Positions 35,844 to 47,465 of a DNA stretch of 64,000 nt are shown here, piece by piece. This DNA is from Lachnospiraceae bacterium (GTDB taxonomy: Bacteria > Bacillota > Clostridia > Lachnospirales > Lachnospiraceae). The notes beneath the pieces were generated by a model. That model did no database searches. It was not told the DNA's origin and worked only from the letters and a program-made list of their open reading frames with translations. The stretch lies in assembly GCA_017465475.1 (NCBI GenBank), contig JAFTWC010000006.1, positions 1 through 64,000 of the forward strand, read 5' to 3'. The position numbers and the translations under genes are program-made. Positions within the stretch are counted from its first letter, which is position 1, and each line of letters starts with the position of its first letter.

Positions 35844-36998
35844 TTACCAAGCTCTGTAGTTCCCGGACAACGCTAACATTGCAAACAAATATAAGCAGTT
35901 GTCATAGTAACGTCTGTCTCCTGTACGAAGCGGCGTATTCCAAAATTTCATAACAAACTCTTTGGCATACGGTCCCTTTGCCGCCAAAGATGCCTGGGCA
36001 TTGGTTGCTAACAATCCTATCGGATGCAGTGCCGGACGGTCAAGTACCGTACCGTCGATCTCATAGGTCATATCCGGGCAGTCTTTCACGGTTTCTGCAA
36101 AAAACTTCTGTAATCTGTCAGCCACCCCACGCAGTTCTTCATCCTTTCCGTACCACTCATAATCCAAAGCAATATTGGCAATGGTACGATAAGCATCACT
36201 ATAAAACCAGTCATGTCTGTGACCGAACATCTTCCACTTTTCTTCAGGCATTCTCTTCGGAGAACCGTCATATTCCGCGTATTCCGCATTCAGTCCCGTT
36301 ACCGGATGACAAGCCTTCTTTAAATACTCTCTGGAAGCCTTTGCCGCTTCCTTCCAAAACTCTCTGTCTTCTTCATTTGCATACTCCGCAAACAATTCAT
36401 AGAAATGCGGCAAATGATAGGACGGGTCCGAGTATCCGCAACCCACTACAAAATCAATCAACTTATTTGCCGGATTCCACATCGGTCCGCCTTCCGTTCC
36501 GTTCTCTCCCTTATGTACACAGGTGTGAAGCAGTTCTCTTGCCTGAGCGGAGTAATTAAAAATACCCTCTCCGTCTCCCCAGCGCTTCGACGCAAAAAAC
36601 AACGCCATCGCAAAAAACTCTTCTCCGTCCGGTGCCGGTCCGAAAGCATTCTTGGTCCCATCTGTAGCACAAGACCATGCAAAATAGCCGGAATTCCATC
36701 CTTCTTCCATATACATATAAGTCTTTGCCCACTTCCAGAGTCGGTCAAACTCTTCCTTCTTGTTAAGCTGCACACACATCATCATACCATAGGACATTCC
36801 TTCAGTACGAGCATCGTGATTACCGGTATCTTCCATGTAACCCATATCATCTCCTACCTCATGAAAAACTCGCTCCTCTTCACTGCCGTGAAACATGGTC
36901 TGGAAGGTTTCTTCCACTCTCTTGTCAATTTCTTCCTGCGGGATTCCGTACTCTGCAAATACGTTACGATAGTTCCCCGTACTCACTGCTCCTGCCAT
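35844..36998 (-). CDS. GH8 reducing-end xylose-releasing exo-oligoxylanase
   Basis: A 384-residue cytosolic enzyme of GH8 in the Rex subgroup, which removes single xyloses from the reducing end of xylo-oligosaccharides. Acid Glu is in ARTEGMSYGMMM and the base region is in HDWFYSDAYRTIAN; the (alpha/alpha)6 barrel fills the whole length. There is no signal peptide. The start is set at 36998 (MAGAVSTGNY), 7 nt after AAGGAG; longer in-frame starts have no site. It stands alone at the far side of the AraC gene, transcribed toward it. Confidence 0.92.
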   Translation of the reverse strand: MAGAVSTGNYRNVFAEYGIPQEEIDKRVEETFQTMFHGSEEERVFHEVGDDMGYMEDTGNHDARTEGMSYGMMMCVQLNKKEEFDRLWKWAKTYMYMEEGWNSGYFAWSCATDGTKNAFGPAPDGEEFFAMALFFASKRWGDGEGIFNYSAQARELLHTCVHKGENGTEGGPMWNPANKLIDFVVGCGYSDPSYHLPHFYELFAEYANEEDREFWKEAAKASREYLKKACHPVTGLNAEYAEYDGSPKRMPEEKWKMFGHRHDWFYSDAYRTIANIALDYEWYGKDEELRGVADRLQKFFAETVKDCPDMTYEIDGTVLDRPALHPIGLLATNAQASLAAKGPYAKEFVMKFWNTPLRTGDRRYYDNCLYLFAMLALSGNYRAW

Positions 36999-37167
36999 AC
37001 TCATTCTCCTTCTCTTTCCGGTTCTTATACAGTCTGTAGACATCTTCCGCTGCACACTTTGTGCATTTGTCTTTTGACTATATCATTTTAACACAAATTA
37101 ATTGTCATTTCCAGTTAAATCCATATCATAGTTCTGATTTTCTATACAAATATGAACTATCCGCTCA

Positions 37168-37707
37168 TTACTCTAATGTTTTGAATTCCACACCATTTTC
37201 CGTAAGAATCACATAGCCATGCCCTGTATTCTCCTTCGGAATGGAAACCGAACCCGGATTAATATAACGGTAGACGTACTCACCCTTAGGGCCTTTCGCC
37301 GTGCATATCTCATCCGCAACCACATGGGTATGTCCGTGTAAAAGCACATCTCCTTCCTTCAGACAAGGCGGATTTTCCTTGTTAAACTTATGACCGTGGG
37401 TTGCAAAATACATGGTAGTTCCGATGTAAAATACCGCATACTCCGCCATCACCGGAAACTCCAAGACCATCTGATCCACTTCTGCTTCACAATTTCCCCG
37501 CACACACAAAAGTTCATCCGCCACCTCATTTAACATGGCAATCACCTTTTTAGGTGCATAGTCCTTTGGCAACTCATTACGAGGTCCGTGGTATAAAATA
37601 TCGCCTAAAATAACAAGCTTTTCCGCTCCTGATACCCGGTATGCTTCTAACAATTTCTCACAATAATAAGCTGAACCGTGTATATCCGACGCTACCATCC
37701 ATTTCAT
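37168..37707 (-). CDS. yfcE: YfcE-type metallophosphoesterase
   Basis: A 179-residue calcineurin-like phosphodiesterase. Metal-binding motifs in order: ASDIHGS, LGDILYHGPRN, VRGNCEAE, THGHKFN, LHGHTHV. Length and motif spacing match YfcE/MJ0936, manganese-dependent phosphodiesterases with unclear physiological substrate. The start ATG has GGAG. A small acidic protein gene lies 10 bp upstream on the same strand. Confidence 0.92.
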   Translation of the reverse strand: MKWMVASDIHGSAYYCEKLLEAYRVSGAEKLVILGDILYHGPRNELPKDYAPKKVIAMLNEVADELLCVRGNCEAEVDQMVLEFPVMAEYAVFYIGTTMYFATHGHKFNKENPPCLKEGDVLLHGHTHVVADEICTAKGPKGEYVYRYINPGSVSIPKENTGHGYVILTENGVEFKTLE

Positions 37708-37717
37708 ATAATTTCTC

Positions 37718-37984
37718 CTATCTTACAATCGCCTTTTTTACCCGCTGCATTACTGCAAAAAACTCTTTCGGACGTTCTTCCGTCAGTTCATACAGTTCGG
37801 ATAACAATTCCTCAAATACAGCCTCCTTGTCATCCTCCTCCGGCTTGTCTCCGAATACAGCTTCGTAAAAGCCATAAATATCACTCTCCGGCATATCATC
37901 ATACACGGTCTCCAGATAATCCGTTACCACGGTTGGCTCTTCCTTCATGTACTCTGTCATTTCTGTCCATTGTTCTTTTGTCAT
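37718..37984 (-). CDS. Small acidic hypothetical protein
   Basis: An 88-residue, all-helical, strongly acidic protein (TEMTEYMKEEPTVVTDYLETVYDDMPESD) with a basic C-terminus (QRVKKAIVR). No family recognised. A strong AGGAGGAATC site and the 10-bp gap to yfcE indicate a real, co-transcribed gene. Confidence 0.7.
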   Translation of the reverse strand: MTKEQWTEMTEYMKEEPTVVTDYLETVYDDMPESDIYGFYEAVFGDKPEEDDKEAVFEELLSELYELTEERPKEFFAVMQRVKKAIVR

Positions 37985-38093
37985 ATTGATTCCTCCTCTT
38001 CAATGCCCGGTCCCCACTCGTACATCTCATTGATTTTCGCCCGGGCTTGTTCCGTTTCCTAATTCTTTATAATGGCACCCCATATCTTCTCCC

Positions 38094-39176
38094 CTACTTC
38101 AAATCTCCAAAGAAACAGGCATCCCCAAAGGAAAAGAACCGATACCGTTCCCTCACCGCTTCCTCATATACCTTCAGCACATTCTCCCGTCCCGCCAGCG
38201 CAGACACCAGCATTAAAAGGGTAGACTCCGGCAGATGGAAATTGGTAATGAGACAATCTAACATTTTAAACTTATAACCCGGATAAATAAAAATACTGGT
38301 ATCGCCGCTGCCCGCCTGCAAAATACCGTTTTCATCCGTAGCAGACTCCACCGTACGGCAACTGGTGGTGCCGACGCATATCACTCTTCCGCCTTCTGCT
38401 TTCACCCGGTTGATTTTTTCTGCCTCCTCCGGCAGCACCTGATAGGCCTCCGTATGCATATGGTGCTCCAAAATATTCTCTTCCTTTACCGGTCGAAACG
38501 TTCCGAGTCCCACATGTAACGTCACATTGGCAATGGTGACTCCCATGGCTTCAATTTCCGAAAGTAGTTCCGGCGTAAAGTGAAGCCCTGCCGTCGGTGC
38601 CGCAGCAGATCCGTCATACTTTGCATATACGGTCTGATAGCGGTTTTTATCCTGCAGCTTATGAGTAATATACGGCGGAAGGGGCATCTGACCTAATGCA
38701 TCTAAAATCTCTTCAAAAATCCCCTCATAAGTAAACTGCACCAAACGGTTTCCATCCGGTAATACATCCGTTACCGTTCCCACAAGCTTCCCGTCTCCAA
38801 AGGAAATCTTCGTTCCGGTCTTTGCTTTTTTCCCCGGCTTAACCAAAGTTTCCCATGTATCGTTTTCTTTTCGCTTTAAGAGCAATACTTCGATTTGTGC
38901 TCCCTCCGCTCCCGGAGCATACCCCGGCTTAATGTTAGTATAATCAATAATACGTTCTCCGATTAAGCGGGCCGGGATAACTCTGGTATTATTTAACACC
39001 AAACAATCTCCCGGACGCAGATACTCTTTTATATCACGAAAAATCCGGTGTTCAAACTTTCCCGTATGCTTGTCCACTGCCAAAAGTCTGGAAGAGGAAC
39101 GATCCGCAAGAGGGTCCTGGGCAATCAACTCCTCCGGCAAATCAAAATAATAATCACTTTTTAATAATGCTTCCAT
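38094..39176 (-). CDS. queA: S-adenosylmethionine:tRNA ribosyltransferase-isomerase
   Basis: A 360-residue QueA, which moves the ribosyl part of SAM onto 7-aminomethyl-7-deazaguanine in tRNA during queuosine synthesis. Family marks: [58 protein letters not shown] and [12 protein letters not shown]. The start at 39176 has AAAGGAT; a longer frame overlaps the upstream gene. tgt is not adjacent, unlike in many genomes. It lies 13 bp after the SpoIID-like gene, probably in one transcript. Confidence 0.95.
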   Translation of the reverse strand: MEALLKSDYYFDLPEELIAQDPLADRSSSRLLAVDKHTGKFEHRIFRDIKEYLRPGDCLVLNNTRVIPARLIGERIIDYTNIKPGYAPGAEGAQIEVLLLKRKENDTWETLVKPGKKAKTGTKISFGDGKLVGTVTDVLPDGNRLVQFTYEGIFEEILDALGQMPLPPYITHKLQDKNRYQTVYAKYDGSAAAPTAGLHFTPELLSEIEAMGVTIANVTLHVGLGTFRPVKEENILEHHMHTEAYQVLPEEAEKINRVKAEGGRVICVGTTSCRTVESATDENGILQAGSGDTSIFIYPGYKFKMLDCLITNFHLPESTLLMLVSALAGRENVLKVYEEAVRERYRFFSFGDACFFGDLK

Positions 39177-39189
39177 TGCTATATCCTTT

Positions 39190-40872
39190 CTATCGTACCG
39201 TAATTCCGGTAAAATAATGTTCCAATATTTCCTCATGGGAAAAACCGTGGTTTCCCATTCCGTTTGCACCGGACTGGCTTAATCCCACACCGTGTCCGTG
39301 ACCCATACCGACAAATAGCACTTCATCCTCATCCGGCAAGTCTGTTCCGAACCCGGTCAGGTTGTCTTCGCTTATCACCACATACTGTTTGTCCGCAACA
39401 ACCTTCTCCACCTCTCCGGTATCGCTTATGACATAACATTCCGAAATCGGTGCCTCTTTTAGTGCACCGTCACCTTGTATCATAACTGTATCCGGTGTAG
39501 TTTCCCCATTGACTACTTTAAATTTCGTGCTGGGAAGTTCCAATACATTCCGTAAATCCGATGTTGCCAAGCTTACGGTTTTGTTACTTCCGATAATTCG
39601 AAGAGAGGTTACCCGCCCCGATGACGTGGTAATTTCCTGCACCACTTTTCGAACCGTTCCCACATCTTTCCCCTCGGCCTGCAGCAGTCTCTCCAATTCT
39701 GTTTTCTTTAATGTCACAGTCCAAGGCTTTTTCGACGGTTCCGATTCATAAAGATCCGGGACACCTTGCAAATAAGGGACAGAAACACCCCAAACATCCT
39801 CTATATTCTCTGTATGTCCGCCGCTGGAAGAAAAATAATACCCTGCCACCATCCGATTATCATAGCACAACGTTTTCCCTTTTGTAGCATCCACGGCCGC
39901 AGTGCTTCTGCTGTGTTCAAAGTCAAGTCCGCCGTATACCTGACTCTGTATGGTATCCTCCATGCGAAACCCTCGTGTAATATCAGTCCCGGCACGATAC
40001 CCTGCCTTGGTTAATGCATAGCTTCTGGCACATACTGCCTGGGCTTTTAATGCTTCCATATTCCAGGAGGCCGGCATCTCACAAGGCACAACGCCATACA
40101 AATATTCCTCTAACCCCACTACATTCACAGCCGTCACGGTAGACCTTCCGCCGTAGCGTCCGATTTCTATCCGGCCTCTGTAACTGCGTTTTCCCATATT
40201 TATGGCAAATACACCTTCATCATTTTTTTCCGTCGCTGCGAACTGAGGATACACTCCTTGTGTTCCGTCCGCAAATAAAACCTGCTCCCCCGCATCTATC
40301 CTGATTAAATACAAACTCTTTTTCTCTTTTTCCTCTATACGGATACCGCATATGCTTCCGGCTTTATCACAAATCTCACGGGCCGCTTCTGTCGTCCCGC
40401 CGTTTTCTTCTACCGGAAAGTAAATGCCTGCTTTCCCGGAGGAAAACGATACCGCGTACGCCTTAGCTCCTGCAGTACTCAACTTCTCTGCCATTTCTTC
40501 AGCCTGATGTAACTCATATGTATCAACTGATGCAAAATAATCTCCCTGTTCTGCTGTTACCCTCACACCCGTTTCAGATAAAAGGACACGTTCCGTACAA
40601 TACTCCCGTCCGTTGCAAAATCCGAATTCCAATGCGGTGTTTTGTATCGTAATACTTTTCTTATTGGCATAGTTACTTTTTAATCCCACTCGGATTTCTT
40701 CCACCGTACTGACGCTCTGAGTCTTTGCATAGGTTGCAACGCTTTGTCCGTCTGTGAAAGCAAAAAGAAACAACACAAAAAGAAACAGAAACCTCCCGGG
40801 CCTGTTCTTTATTGTTTTCCGGATTGACTTTTCGAATTCTTTCTTCATCATTCTCACATCCGTCGTTCTCAT
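39190..40872 (-). CDS. SpoIID/LytB-domain protein
   Basis: About 560 residues with a membrane anchor ([19 protein letters not shown]) near the N-terminus and an outer region ending in a SpoIID/LytB domain (about 255-555). Domain marks: [65 protein letters not shown] and [17 protein letters not shown]. SpoIID is a lytic transglycosylase acting on stripped glycan during engulfment; vegetative homologs remodel peptidoglycan. The N-terminal ~200-residue part has a SPOR-like feel but was not assigned. The start at 40872 ([11 protein letters not shown]) follows AAAGGT at 7 nt; earlier Mets lack a site. Confidence 0.85.
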   Translation of the reverse strand: MRTTDVRMMKKEFEKSIRKTIKNRPGRFLFLFVLFLFAFTDGQSVATYAKTQSVSTVEEIRVGLKSNYANKKSITIQNTALEFGFCNGREYCTERVLLSETGVRVTAEQGDYFASVDTYELHQAEEMAEKLSTAGAKAYAVSFSSGKAGIYFPVEENGGTTEAAREICDKAGSICGIRIEEKEKKSLYLIRIDAGEQVLFADGTQGVYPQFAATEKNDEGVFAINMGKRSYRGRIEIGRYGGRSTVTAVNVVGLEEYLYGVVPCEMPASWNMEALKAQAVCARSYALTKAGYRAGTDITRGFRMEDTIQSQVYGGLDFEHSRSTAAVDATKGKTLCYDNRMVAGYYFSSSGGHTENIEDVWGVSVPYLQGVPDLYESEPSKKPWTVTLKKTELERLLQAEGKDVGTVRKVVQEITTSSGRVTSLRIIGSNKTVSLATSDLRNVLELPSTKFKVVNGETTPDTVMIQGDGALKEAPISECYVISDTGEVEKVVADKQYVVISEDNLTGFGTDLPDEDEVLFVGMGHGHGVGLSQSGANGMGNHGFSHEEILEHYFTGITVR

Positions 40873-41066
40873 ACTATACCTTTCTTTAGTGTAACATAGA
40901 AACGCATCCGCATCAATCCCGCATTTCATTTTCTTCTCCGTTTCCATCATTTTCTTCATCTTCCGTTTCCTGAACACATATAGAATCTGAATCCCGCTCC
41001 GTGTACACACCCGGGATAATTCCTTCTCCCAAGTGCGTACGCAGAACCAAAATTTCTTTTTATCTT

Positions 41067-41435
41067 TTATTCTTCCTCTTCTTCCTCATCCCGTTCTTTT
41101 CTGAGCGGAATCTGAAGTTTGGAACCGGCCTGAAGCATCATTCCGTTTAAATTATTGTACTTTAACAAATCTTCCAACTCAATTCCAAACCGATTTAATA
41201 TATCCAATAATGTTTCGTCTGCTTTGATAATATAGGACATAAGATAAAAAGGATTACAATTCGGACACTTCGGAATACAGATTTGCTCCCCTATCTGCAA
41301 ATTGTAGATATCGATATAGGGATTAGCGCGCAAAATCCTGGCTAACGGAACACGAAATCTTCCGCTGATAGAATACAGTGTATCCCCTTTTTTTATTGTG
41401 TAAATGATGCCGTTACAAGTATCAAATGTAGCCAT
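41067..41435 (-). CDS. Small protein with two LysM domains
   Basis: A 122-residue protein with two LysM modules (IYTIKKGDTLYSISGRF ... LQIGEQICIP and SYIIKADETLLDILNRF ... LQAGSKLQIP) joined by a short CPNCNP segment, and a Glu-rich tail (ERDEEEEEE). LysM modules bind N-acetylglucosamine polymers such as peptidoglycan. There is no signal peptide, as in SafA-like or spore-associated LysM proteins. The start at 41435 follows AAGGAG. Confidence 0.88.
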   Translation of the reverse strand: MATFDTCNGIIYTIKKGDTLYSISGRFRVPLARILRANPYIDIYNLQIGEQICIPKCPNCNPFYLMSYIIKADETLLDILNRFGIELEDLLKYNNLNGMMLQAGSKLQIPLRKERDEEEEEE

Positions 41436-41647
41436 AACATTCTCCTTGGTCTCACTCTCACCTACAAAATATGCCGTCATAACCGATTTCGTGTGGGATA
41501 TTATTGTTTTTTTAGAAAATACTTTTACTTTTTTTCTTGCAACCTGCCGAATGGTGTCGTATAATAAATAAGTATGTTTAAATCTAGAGATGGATACTAT
41601 AACGGTTTTCGTTTGAAATATGATTTGGTTTCAGAAAGGATTTTACT

Positions 41648-44600
41648 ATGGCTGAGAAAAAGAACTTTTATTCTCTTGGTATCGACATCGGTTCCACAAC
41701 CGTAAAGATTGCAATTTTAGACCCGTCCGGTCTTGTAGTGTTCTCGGATTATACGAGACACTTTGCAGACATTCAAGGCACCCTTGCCACTCTTTTAGAA
41801 AAAGCAAAAGAGCAACTGGGTGAGCTGACCTTGCATCCGGTCATCACAGGCTCCGGCGGACTCACCATCGCAAAACATTTAGATGTCCCGTTTGTACAGG
41901 AGGTTGTTGCTGTTGCCACCTCTTTGGGAGACTATGCACCGCAAACGGATGTTGCCATCGAGCTCGGCGGTGAAGACGCAAAGATTATTTACTTTACCGG
42001 TGGCGTAGAACAGCGTATGAACGGCATCTGTGCCGGCGGTACCGGTTCCTTTATTGACCAGATGGCCTCCTTACTTAAAACCGATGCATCCGGGCTTAAT
42101 GAATACGCAAAAGACTATCAGGCACTCTACCCGATTGCGGCTCGCTGCGGTGTATTTGCAAAGTCCGACATTCAGCCATTAATCAACGAAGGTGCAACCA
42201 AGCAGGATTTGGCTGCTTCCATTTTCCAGGCTGTGGTAAACCAGACCATCAGCGGTCTTGCCTGCGGTAAACCGATTCGCGGTAATGTGGCATTTCTGGG
42301 TGGCCCGCTTCACTTCCTCACGGAATTAAAGGCTGCATTTATCCGCACCTTAAATCTTACCCCGGCTCAGGTCATTGCACCGGAACACTCTCATCTGTTT
42401 GCCGCCATCGGCTCTGCCATGAATGCAAAGGAGGACGCTTCCGTTTCTCTTTCTGCCATGACCGACCGTCTGCGCACCGGCATTAAGATGGAGTTTGAGG
42501 TAACCCGCATGGAGCCTCTCTTTGACAACGAAGAAAGCTACAATCGCTTCCTGGCCCGTCACGATGCTCATACGGTGAAAAAGGCAGACCTTGCTTCTTA
42601 CCGCGGAAAGTGCTTCCTGGGTATCGATGCAGGTTCCACCACCACCAAGGCGGCTGTGGTAGGAGAAGACGGTACACTGTTATATTCCTTCTACAGCAAT
42701 AACAACGGCAGTCCGCTAAAGACTACCATTAAGGCGGTAAAAGAGATTTATTCCCTTCTTCCGGAGGGAGCTCAGATTGTCCGCTCCTGCTCCACCGGTT
42801 ACGGTGAGGCTCTGATTAAAGCTGCTCTTATGTTGGATGAAGGTGAAGTTGAGACCGTTGCCCACTATCACGCAGCTGCTTTCTTTGCCCCGGATGTGGA
42901 CTGTATCCTTGACATCGGCGGTCAGGACATGAAATGTATCAAGATAAAAAATTCTTCCGTTGACAGCGTGCAGTTAAATGAAGCCTGCTCCTCCGGATGC
43001 GGTTCCTTCATCGAAACCTTTGCAAAATCCTTAAACTACGAAGTTGCCGATTTTGCTAAAATTGCGTTATTTGCGGAAAATCCGATAGACCTGGGTACTC
43101 GTTGTACCGTATTTATGAACTCCAAAGTAAAGCAGGCTCAGAAAGAAGGTGCTACCGTTGCGGACATTTCCGCCGGTCTTGCATACTCCGTTATCAAAAA
43201 TGCCCTTTACAAGGTTATCAAAATTTCCGACCCGAAAGATTTAGGTAAAAAGGTCGTTGTACAGGGAGGTACCTTCTACAACAATGCAGTCCTTAGAAGC
43301 TTCGAGAAAATATCCGGCTGTGAAGCAGTTCGCCCGGATATTGCCGGAATTATGGGCGCATTCGGTGCTGCACTTTTAGCGAGAGAACACTATACCGGTC
43401 AGGAAACTACCCTTCTTACTCCGGATGCATTAAACGAGCTGAAGTTCGAAACCACCATGACTCGTTGTAAAGGCTGTACCAACAGCTGTCTTCTCACCAT
43501 TAACCGGTTCTCCGGTGACCGTCGTTTCATTTCCGGAAACCGCTGTGAAAAGGGACTTGGTAAAGAAAAGAGCAATGCGGATATTCCGAACCTGTTTGCA
43601 TATAAATTAAAGCGTTATTTTGACTATGCTCCGCTTTCCGAAACTCAGGCAAAGCGCGGCACCGTCGGCATTCCGCGCGTGTTAAACCTTTACGAGAACT
43701 ACCCGTTTTGGCACACCTTCTTTACGGAACTTGGATATCGCGTGGTACTCTCCCCGTTATCCGGCCGTAAAATTTACGAAATGGGTATTGAGTCCATTCC
43801 GAGTGAATCCGAATGTTACCCGGCAAAGCTTGTCCACGGTCACATTTCCTGGTTGTTAAAAGAAGGTTGTAAGTTTATCTTCTATCCGTGTATTCCGTAC
43901 GAGCGCAAGGAGTTCCCGGAAGCAGGCAACCATTATAACTGTCCGATTGTTACCTCCTACGGTGAAAACATAAAAAACAACGTAGAAGAGCTTCGTGCCG
44001 ATGACATTACATTTGCCAATCCGTTCCTTTCTTTAGAAACAAAAGAAATTGCAACAAAACGTTTGGTGGAAATTATGGCGGAATACGGTATTTCGGCAAG
44101 TGAGGTTACCCTTGCTGCCGGGAAGGCTTGGGATGAGTTATCTGCGGCCCGTACCGACATGCAAAAGGCCGGCGAACAAGCTCTTGACTATATTAAGAAA
44201 AACGGAAAGCTGGGTATTGTATTGGCCGGCAGACCGTATCATATTGACCCGGAAATCAACCACGGTATTCCGGAACTGATTACTTCCTACGACGTAGCGG
44301 TACTGACGGAGGACTCCGTTTCCCACTTAGGAAATGTAGATCGTCCTACCCTTGTTGTAGACCAGTGGATGTACCATTCCAGACTGTACGCAGCAGCATC
44401 TTATGTCCGTACCCGTACCGATTTGGAACTGATTCAGCTTAACTCCTTCGGTTGCGGTCTTGACGCGGTTACTACCGATCAGGTCAGCGATATTTTGACT
44501 GCATCCGGTAAGATTTACACGGTACTTAAGATTGACGAAGTTAACAACTTAGGCGCAGCCAGAATCCGTATCCGCTCCCTGCTTTCTGCGGTAGCGGACC

Positions 44601-45877
44601 GTAAACGTAAGGGCATTGTTCCTCACGAAGCGGATTCCGCCCACCATCGCGTCATTTTCACGGAAAAGATGAGGGAGGAATACACCTTACTTGCTCCGCA
44701 GATGTCTCCGATTCATTTCCGTGTTTTGGAACCGGCACTCCGCGCACAGGGCTACAACGTAGTTGTTCTTGACAATGACGGAAGAACTGCAGTGGATGTG
44801 GGCCTGAAATATGTAAACAACGATGCATGTTATCCGTCTCTTATGGTTGTGGGACAGATTATGCATGCGTTGCTTTCCGGAAAATATGACTTAAACAAAG
44901 TAGCTGTTATGATTACCCAGACCGGTGGCGGTTGTCGTGCTACCAACTACATCGGTTTTATTCGCCGTGCCCTGCAAAAAGCCGGCATGGGACATATACC
45001 GGTGGTTTCCATCAGTACCTCCGGTATTGAGAAAAATCCGGGACTTACCTATACCCCGAAAATGTTGCTTGGTATTTTGCAGGCTGTTATTTACGGTGAT
45101 GTGTTTATGCGTGTCCTTTACCGCATGCGTCCTTACGAATTGGAAAAAGGATCGGCGAATGCTCTGTATGAAAAATGGAATGCCATCTGTTGCGAAGCGG
45201 TGAAGAACCCGAAGATGTCCGAGTTTAAGAAAAACATCCGCGGCATCATAAGAGAGTTTGATGCCCTTCCGATTGATGAGACATTAAAGAAACCGCGTGT
45301 CGGTGTAGTAGGTGAAATTTTGGTTAAATTCCTTCCTGCTGCACATAATTACTTAGTAGAACTTTTGGAAGCGGAAGGCGCCGAAGCGGTTGTGCCTGAT
45401 TTATTGGATTTCCTGCACTATACCATGTACAATGCAAACTTTAAGGCTGATTACCTTGGAAAATCCAAGAAGAGTAAAAACATCAACAACCTGATATACT
45501 CTTTCCTTGAAAAGTTCCGTGGCACCGCCAGAAAGGAACTGGAAGCAAGTAAACACTTTGATGCTCCTGCCCGCATCCAAACCTTGGCAAGCTATGCAGA
45601 AGACATCGTATCCACCGGTAACCAGACCGGTGAAGGGTGGTTTCTCACTGCCGAGATGATCGAACTTATCCATACCGGCGTACCGAACATTGTCTGCACC
45701 CAGCCGTTTGCCTGTCTTCCGAACCACGTAGTAGGTAAGGGTGTTATCAAGGAACTCCGTCGTCGTCATCCGGAAAGTAATATTGTAGCCGTAGACTATG
45801 ACCCGGGTGCTTCCGAAGTAAATCAGCTCAATCGTATTAAGCTGATGTTGGCAACTGCCGCAAAACAAATGAAGTAA
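41648..45877 (+). CDS. Giant acyl-CoA dehydratase activase-like protein (two BcrAD/BadFG ATPase domains + DUF2229 + HgdB-like)
   Basis: A 1409-residue protein. Residues ~8-260 and ~322-590 are two ASKHA ATPase domains of the BcrAD/BadFG type: [11 protein letters not shown] / [18 protein letters not shown] / [19 protein letters not shown] / [11 protein letters not shown], the Cys of which would hold a [4Fe-4S] cluster. A DUF2229 region follows ([16 protein letters not shown] ... [19 protein letters not shown]), then a 2-hydroxyacyl-CoA dehydratase subunit-like C-terminus with further Cys ([12 protein letters not shown]). Related activases pass an electron, with ATP hydrolysis, to radical dehydratases. 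The fused proteins are widespread in Clostridia but of unproven function. Start ATG has AGAAAGGA. Confidence 0.9.
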   Translation: MAEKKNFYSLGIDIGSTTVKIAILDPSGLVVFSDYTRHFADIQGTLATLLEKAKEQLGELTLHPVITGSGGLTIAKHLDVPFVQEVVAVATSLGDYAPQTDVAIELGGEDAKIIYFTGGVEQRMNGICAGGTGSFIDQMASLLKTDASGLNEYAKDYQALYPIAARCGVFAKSDIQPLINEGATKQDLAASIFQAVVNQTISGLACGKPIRGNVAFLGGPLHFLTELKAAFIRTLNLTPAQVIAPEHSHLFAAIGSAMNAKEDASVSLSAMTDRLRTGIKMEFEVTRMEPLFDNEESYNRFLARHDAHTVKKADLASYRGKCFLGIDAGSTTTKAAVVGEDGTLLYSFYSNNNGSPLKTTIKAVKEIYSLLPEGAQIVRSCSTGYGEALIKAALMLDEGEVETVAHYHAAAFFAPDVDCILDIGGQDMKCIKIKNSSVDSVQLNEACSSGCGSFIETFAKSLNYEVADFAKIALFAENPIDLGTRCTVFMNSKVKQAQKEGATVADISAGLAYSVIKNALYKVIKISDPKDLGKKVVVQGGTFYNNAVLRSFEKISGCEAVRPDIAGIMGAFGAALLAREHYTGQETTLLTPDALNELKFETTMTRCKGCTNSCLLTINRFSGDRRFISGNRCEKGLGKEKSNADIPNLFAYKLKRYFDYAPLSETQAKRGTVGIPRVLNLYENYPFWHTFFTELGYRVVLSPLSGRKIYEMGIESIPSESECYPAKLVHGHISWLLKEGCKFIFYPCIPYERKEFPEAGNHYNCPIVTSYGENIKNNVEELRADDITFANPFLSLETKEIATKRLVEIMAEYGISASEVTLAAGKAWDELSAARTDMQKAGEQALDYIKKNGKLGIVLAGRPYHIDPEINHGIPELITSYDVAVLTEDSVSHLGNVDRPTLVVDQWMYHSRLYAAASYVRTRTDLELIQLNSFGCGLDAVTTDQVSDILTASGKIYTVLKIDEVNNLGAARIRIRSLLSAVADRKRKGIVPHEADSAHHRVIFTEKMREEYTLLAPQMSPIHFRVLEPALRAQGYNVVVLDNDGRTAVDVGLKYVNNDACYPSLMVVGQIMHALLSGKYDLNKVAVMITQTGGGCRATNYIGFIRRALQKAGMGHIPVVSISTSGIEKNPGLTYTPKMLLGILQAVIYGDVFMRVLYRMRPYELEKGSANALYEKWNAICCEAVKNPKMSEFKKNIRGIIREFDALPIDETLKKPRVGVVGEILVKFLPAAHNYLVELLEAEGAEAVVPDLLDFLHYTMYNANFKADYLGKSKKSKNINNLIYSFLEKFRGTARKELEASKHFDAPARIQTLASYAEDIVSTGNQTGEGWFLTAEMIELIHTGVPNIVCTQPFACLPNHVVGKGVIKELRRRHPESNIVAVDYDPGASEVNQLNRIKLMLATAAKQMK

Positions 45878-45901
45878 TACAACAAAAAGAACTCTATTTC
45901 C

Positions 45902-45961
45902 ATGCCTCCTGAATTTGCACCGAAACTCCCATCGAATTTCCCATACAATTTCGGGAGGCAT
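45902..45961 (+). terminator. Probable terminator after the activase-like gene
   Basis: A long imperfect hairpin (ATGCCTCC/GGGAGGCAT outer stem with GAATT/AATTTC continuation), then TTTCATCTTC. Confidence 0.5.
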
Positions 45962-46024
45962 TTCATCTTCAATTCGTACTATCACGCTCTATAGGAAGTA
46001 TACAGTTTTACAAGGAGGAAGAAC

Positions 46025-46678
46025 ATGCAGTATATCATATCTTTTTTGGAAGGTATCATCACCTTTATCTCTCCCTGTCTTCTGCCCATGATACCGATTT
46101 ACCTGACTTACTTTGCCGGCAGCGGAGAACGTACCACGAAAAAGACCGTCATCGGTGCCTTGGGGTTTGTGTCCGGTTTTACTTTGGTTTTTATTACAAT
46201 GGGAGCATTGGCCGGCAGTATCGGCAGTCTTTTTACCGCACATCAAAGGATTGTAAATATCGTTTGTGGATTGATTGTTATCTTTTTCGGTCTGAACTTT
46301 ATGGGTGTGTTCAAGATTCACTTGTTTAAAGGTATCCGACAATCCGTCAACACTGACAACATGAATTTTTTCTCTGCTGCACTGTTCGGCATCGTTTTCT
46401 CGTTAGGTTGGACCCCATGTGTAGGCGCATTCCTTGGTTCTGCCTTAATGATGGCCTCACAAGAAGGGAAGATGCTTCAAGGAATTCTTATGCTTCTTTG
46501 CTACTCATTCGGCTTGGGAATTCCGTTCATCTTAAGTGCAATACTGATTGACAGCTTGAAAGTAGCCTTTTCCTTTATCAAAAAACACTACAAAATCATT
46601 AACCTTGTCAGCGGATGTCTACTGGTTATCGTAGGTCTCCTCATGGCAACCGGAACTCTTGGTATGATTCTTTCTTAA
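46025..46678 (+). CDS. ccdA: CcdA-type thiol-disulfide electron transporter
   Basis: A 217-residue membrane protein with six hydrophobic segments and the two conserved Cys motifs ISPCLLPMIP (helix 1) and LGWTPCVGAFLG (helix 4). CcdA carries reducing power from cytosolic thioredoxin across the membrane to outer thioredoxin-like proteins. The next gene, 9 bp away, encodes just such a partner. Start ATG has AAGGAGGAAG. Confidence 0.93.
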   Translation: MQYIISFLEGIITFISPCLLPMIPIYLTYFAGSGERTTKKTVIGALGFVSGFTLVFITMGALAGSIGSLFTAHQRIVNIVCGLIVIFFGLNFMGVFKIHLFKGIRQSVNTDNMNFFSAALFGIVFSLGWTPCVGAFLGSALMMASQEGKMLQGILMLLCYSFGLGIPFILSAILIDSLKVAFSFIKKHYKIINLVSGCLLVIVGLLMATGTLGMILS

Positions 46679-46687
46679 GGAGGTACT

Positions 46688-47359
46688 ATGAAAAACAAAC
46701 ACCTTGCCATTCTCATTTCTGTTCTATTGATTGTCCTCATCGCCAGTTCTTCTGCTCTTTACAATATGCTAAGCGACCGAATGGAACCGGACAATTTACT
46801 GATTCAACACAACACCGCTACACCGGGACTTTCCGATACCGACAGTTCTTCCGACAATACCGAAAGTTCAGATGAAGACAACACAAACAACAGCTCTGAA
46901 ACTTCGGACAACAACAGCAACACGTCAGATGAAAACACACCTTTTACGGCACCGGACTTCACCGTATACGACCGAAACGGAACTGCTGTCCACCTTTCCG
47001 ACTTTCTCGGAAAACCCGTTGTATTAAATTTCTGGGCCAGCTGGTGCGGTCCTTGTAAAATGGAAATGCCGGCATTTGAAGAAATGTATAAAGAATACGG
47101 AGAAAATGTTCAATTTATTATGGTAAACCTTACCGATGGGGCTCGTGAAACTGAAGAAATTGCAACCACCTTCCTGGACGCCAACGGTTACACCTTCCCG
47201 GTATACTTTGATAAAGATACCGACGCCGCTCTCACCTATCAGGTATACGGCATCCCGGTAACCTATTTTATCAATGCAAAGGGACATCTGATTGCTCAGG
47301 GAAGCAGTGCTCTGAATGCAGAAACCATAAAAAGAGGAATTGAGATGATTTTAGAATAA
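46688..47359 (+). CDS. Membrane-anchored thioredoxin-like protein (TlpA/ResA type)
   Basis: A 223-residue protein: an N-terminal anchor (residues 6-26), a low-complexity Ser/Asp/Asn/Thr linker (about 38-88), and a TlpA/AhpC-like thioredoxin fold with CxxC in FWASWCGPCKMEMP and the cis-Pro in YGIPVTYF. It would reduce disulfides outside the membrane, fed by CcdA. The ribosome binding site AAGGAGG overlaps the ccdA stop. Confidence 0.92.
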   Translation: MKNKHLAILISVLLIVLIASSSALYNMLSDRMEPDNLLIQHNTATPGLSDTDSSSDNTESSDEDNTNNSSETSDNNSNTSDENTPFTAPDFTVYDRNGTAVHLSDFLGKPVVLNFWASWCGPCKMEMPAFEEMYKEYGENVQFIMVNLTDGARETEEIATTFLDANGYTFPVYFDKDTDAALTYQVYGIPVTYFINAKGHLIAQGSSALNAETIKRGIEMILE

Positions 47360-47395
47360 GCTACGATTTGCTCACTTGCTCACTTTGCCTGCACG

Positions 47396-47431
47396 AAAAA
47401 GAAGGGACTCTATTCAGAATCCCTTCTTTTT
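47396..47431. terminator. Bidirectional terminator between tlpA-like and solute-binding protein genes
   Basis: GAAGGGA/TCCCTTC stem flanked by A-run and T-run (AAAAA-stem-TTTTT), suitable for both converging transcripts. Confidence 0.85.
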
Positions 47432-47465
47432 ATTATCTTATTATGCCAAAAGTTTCGAATCGAAC

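Noticed and set aside
45401..45985. 194-codon open frame on the minus strand
   Set aside because: Antisense to the end of the activase-like gene and the terminator; no recognisable protein features.
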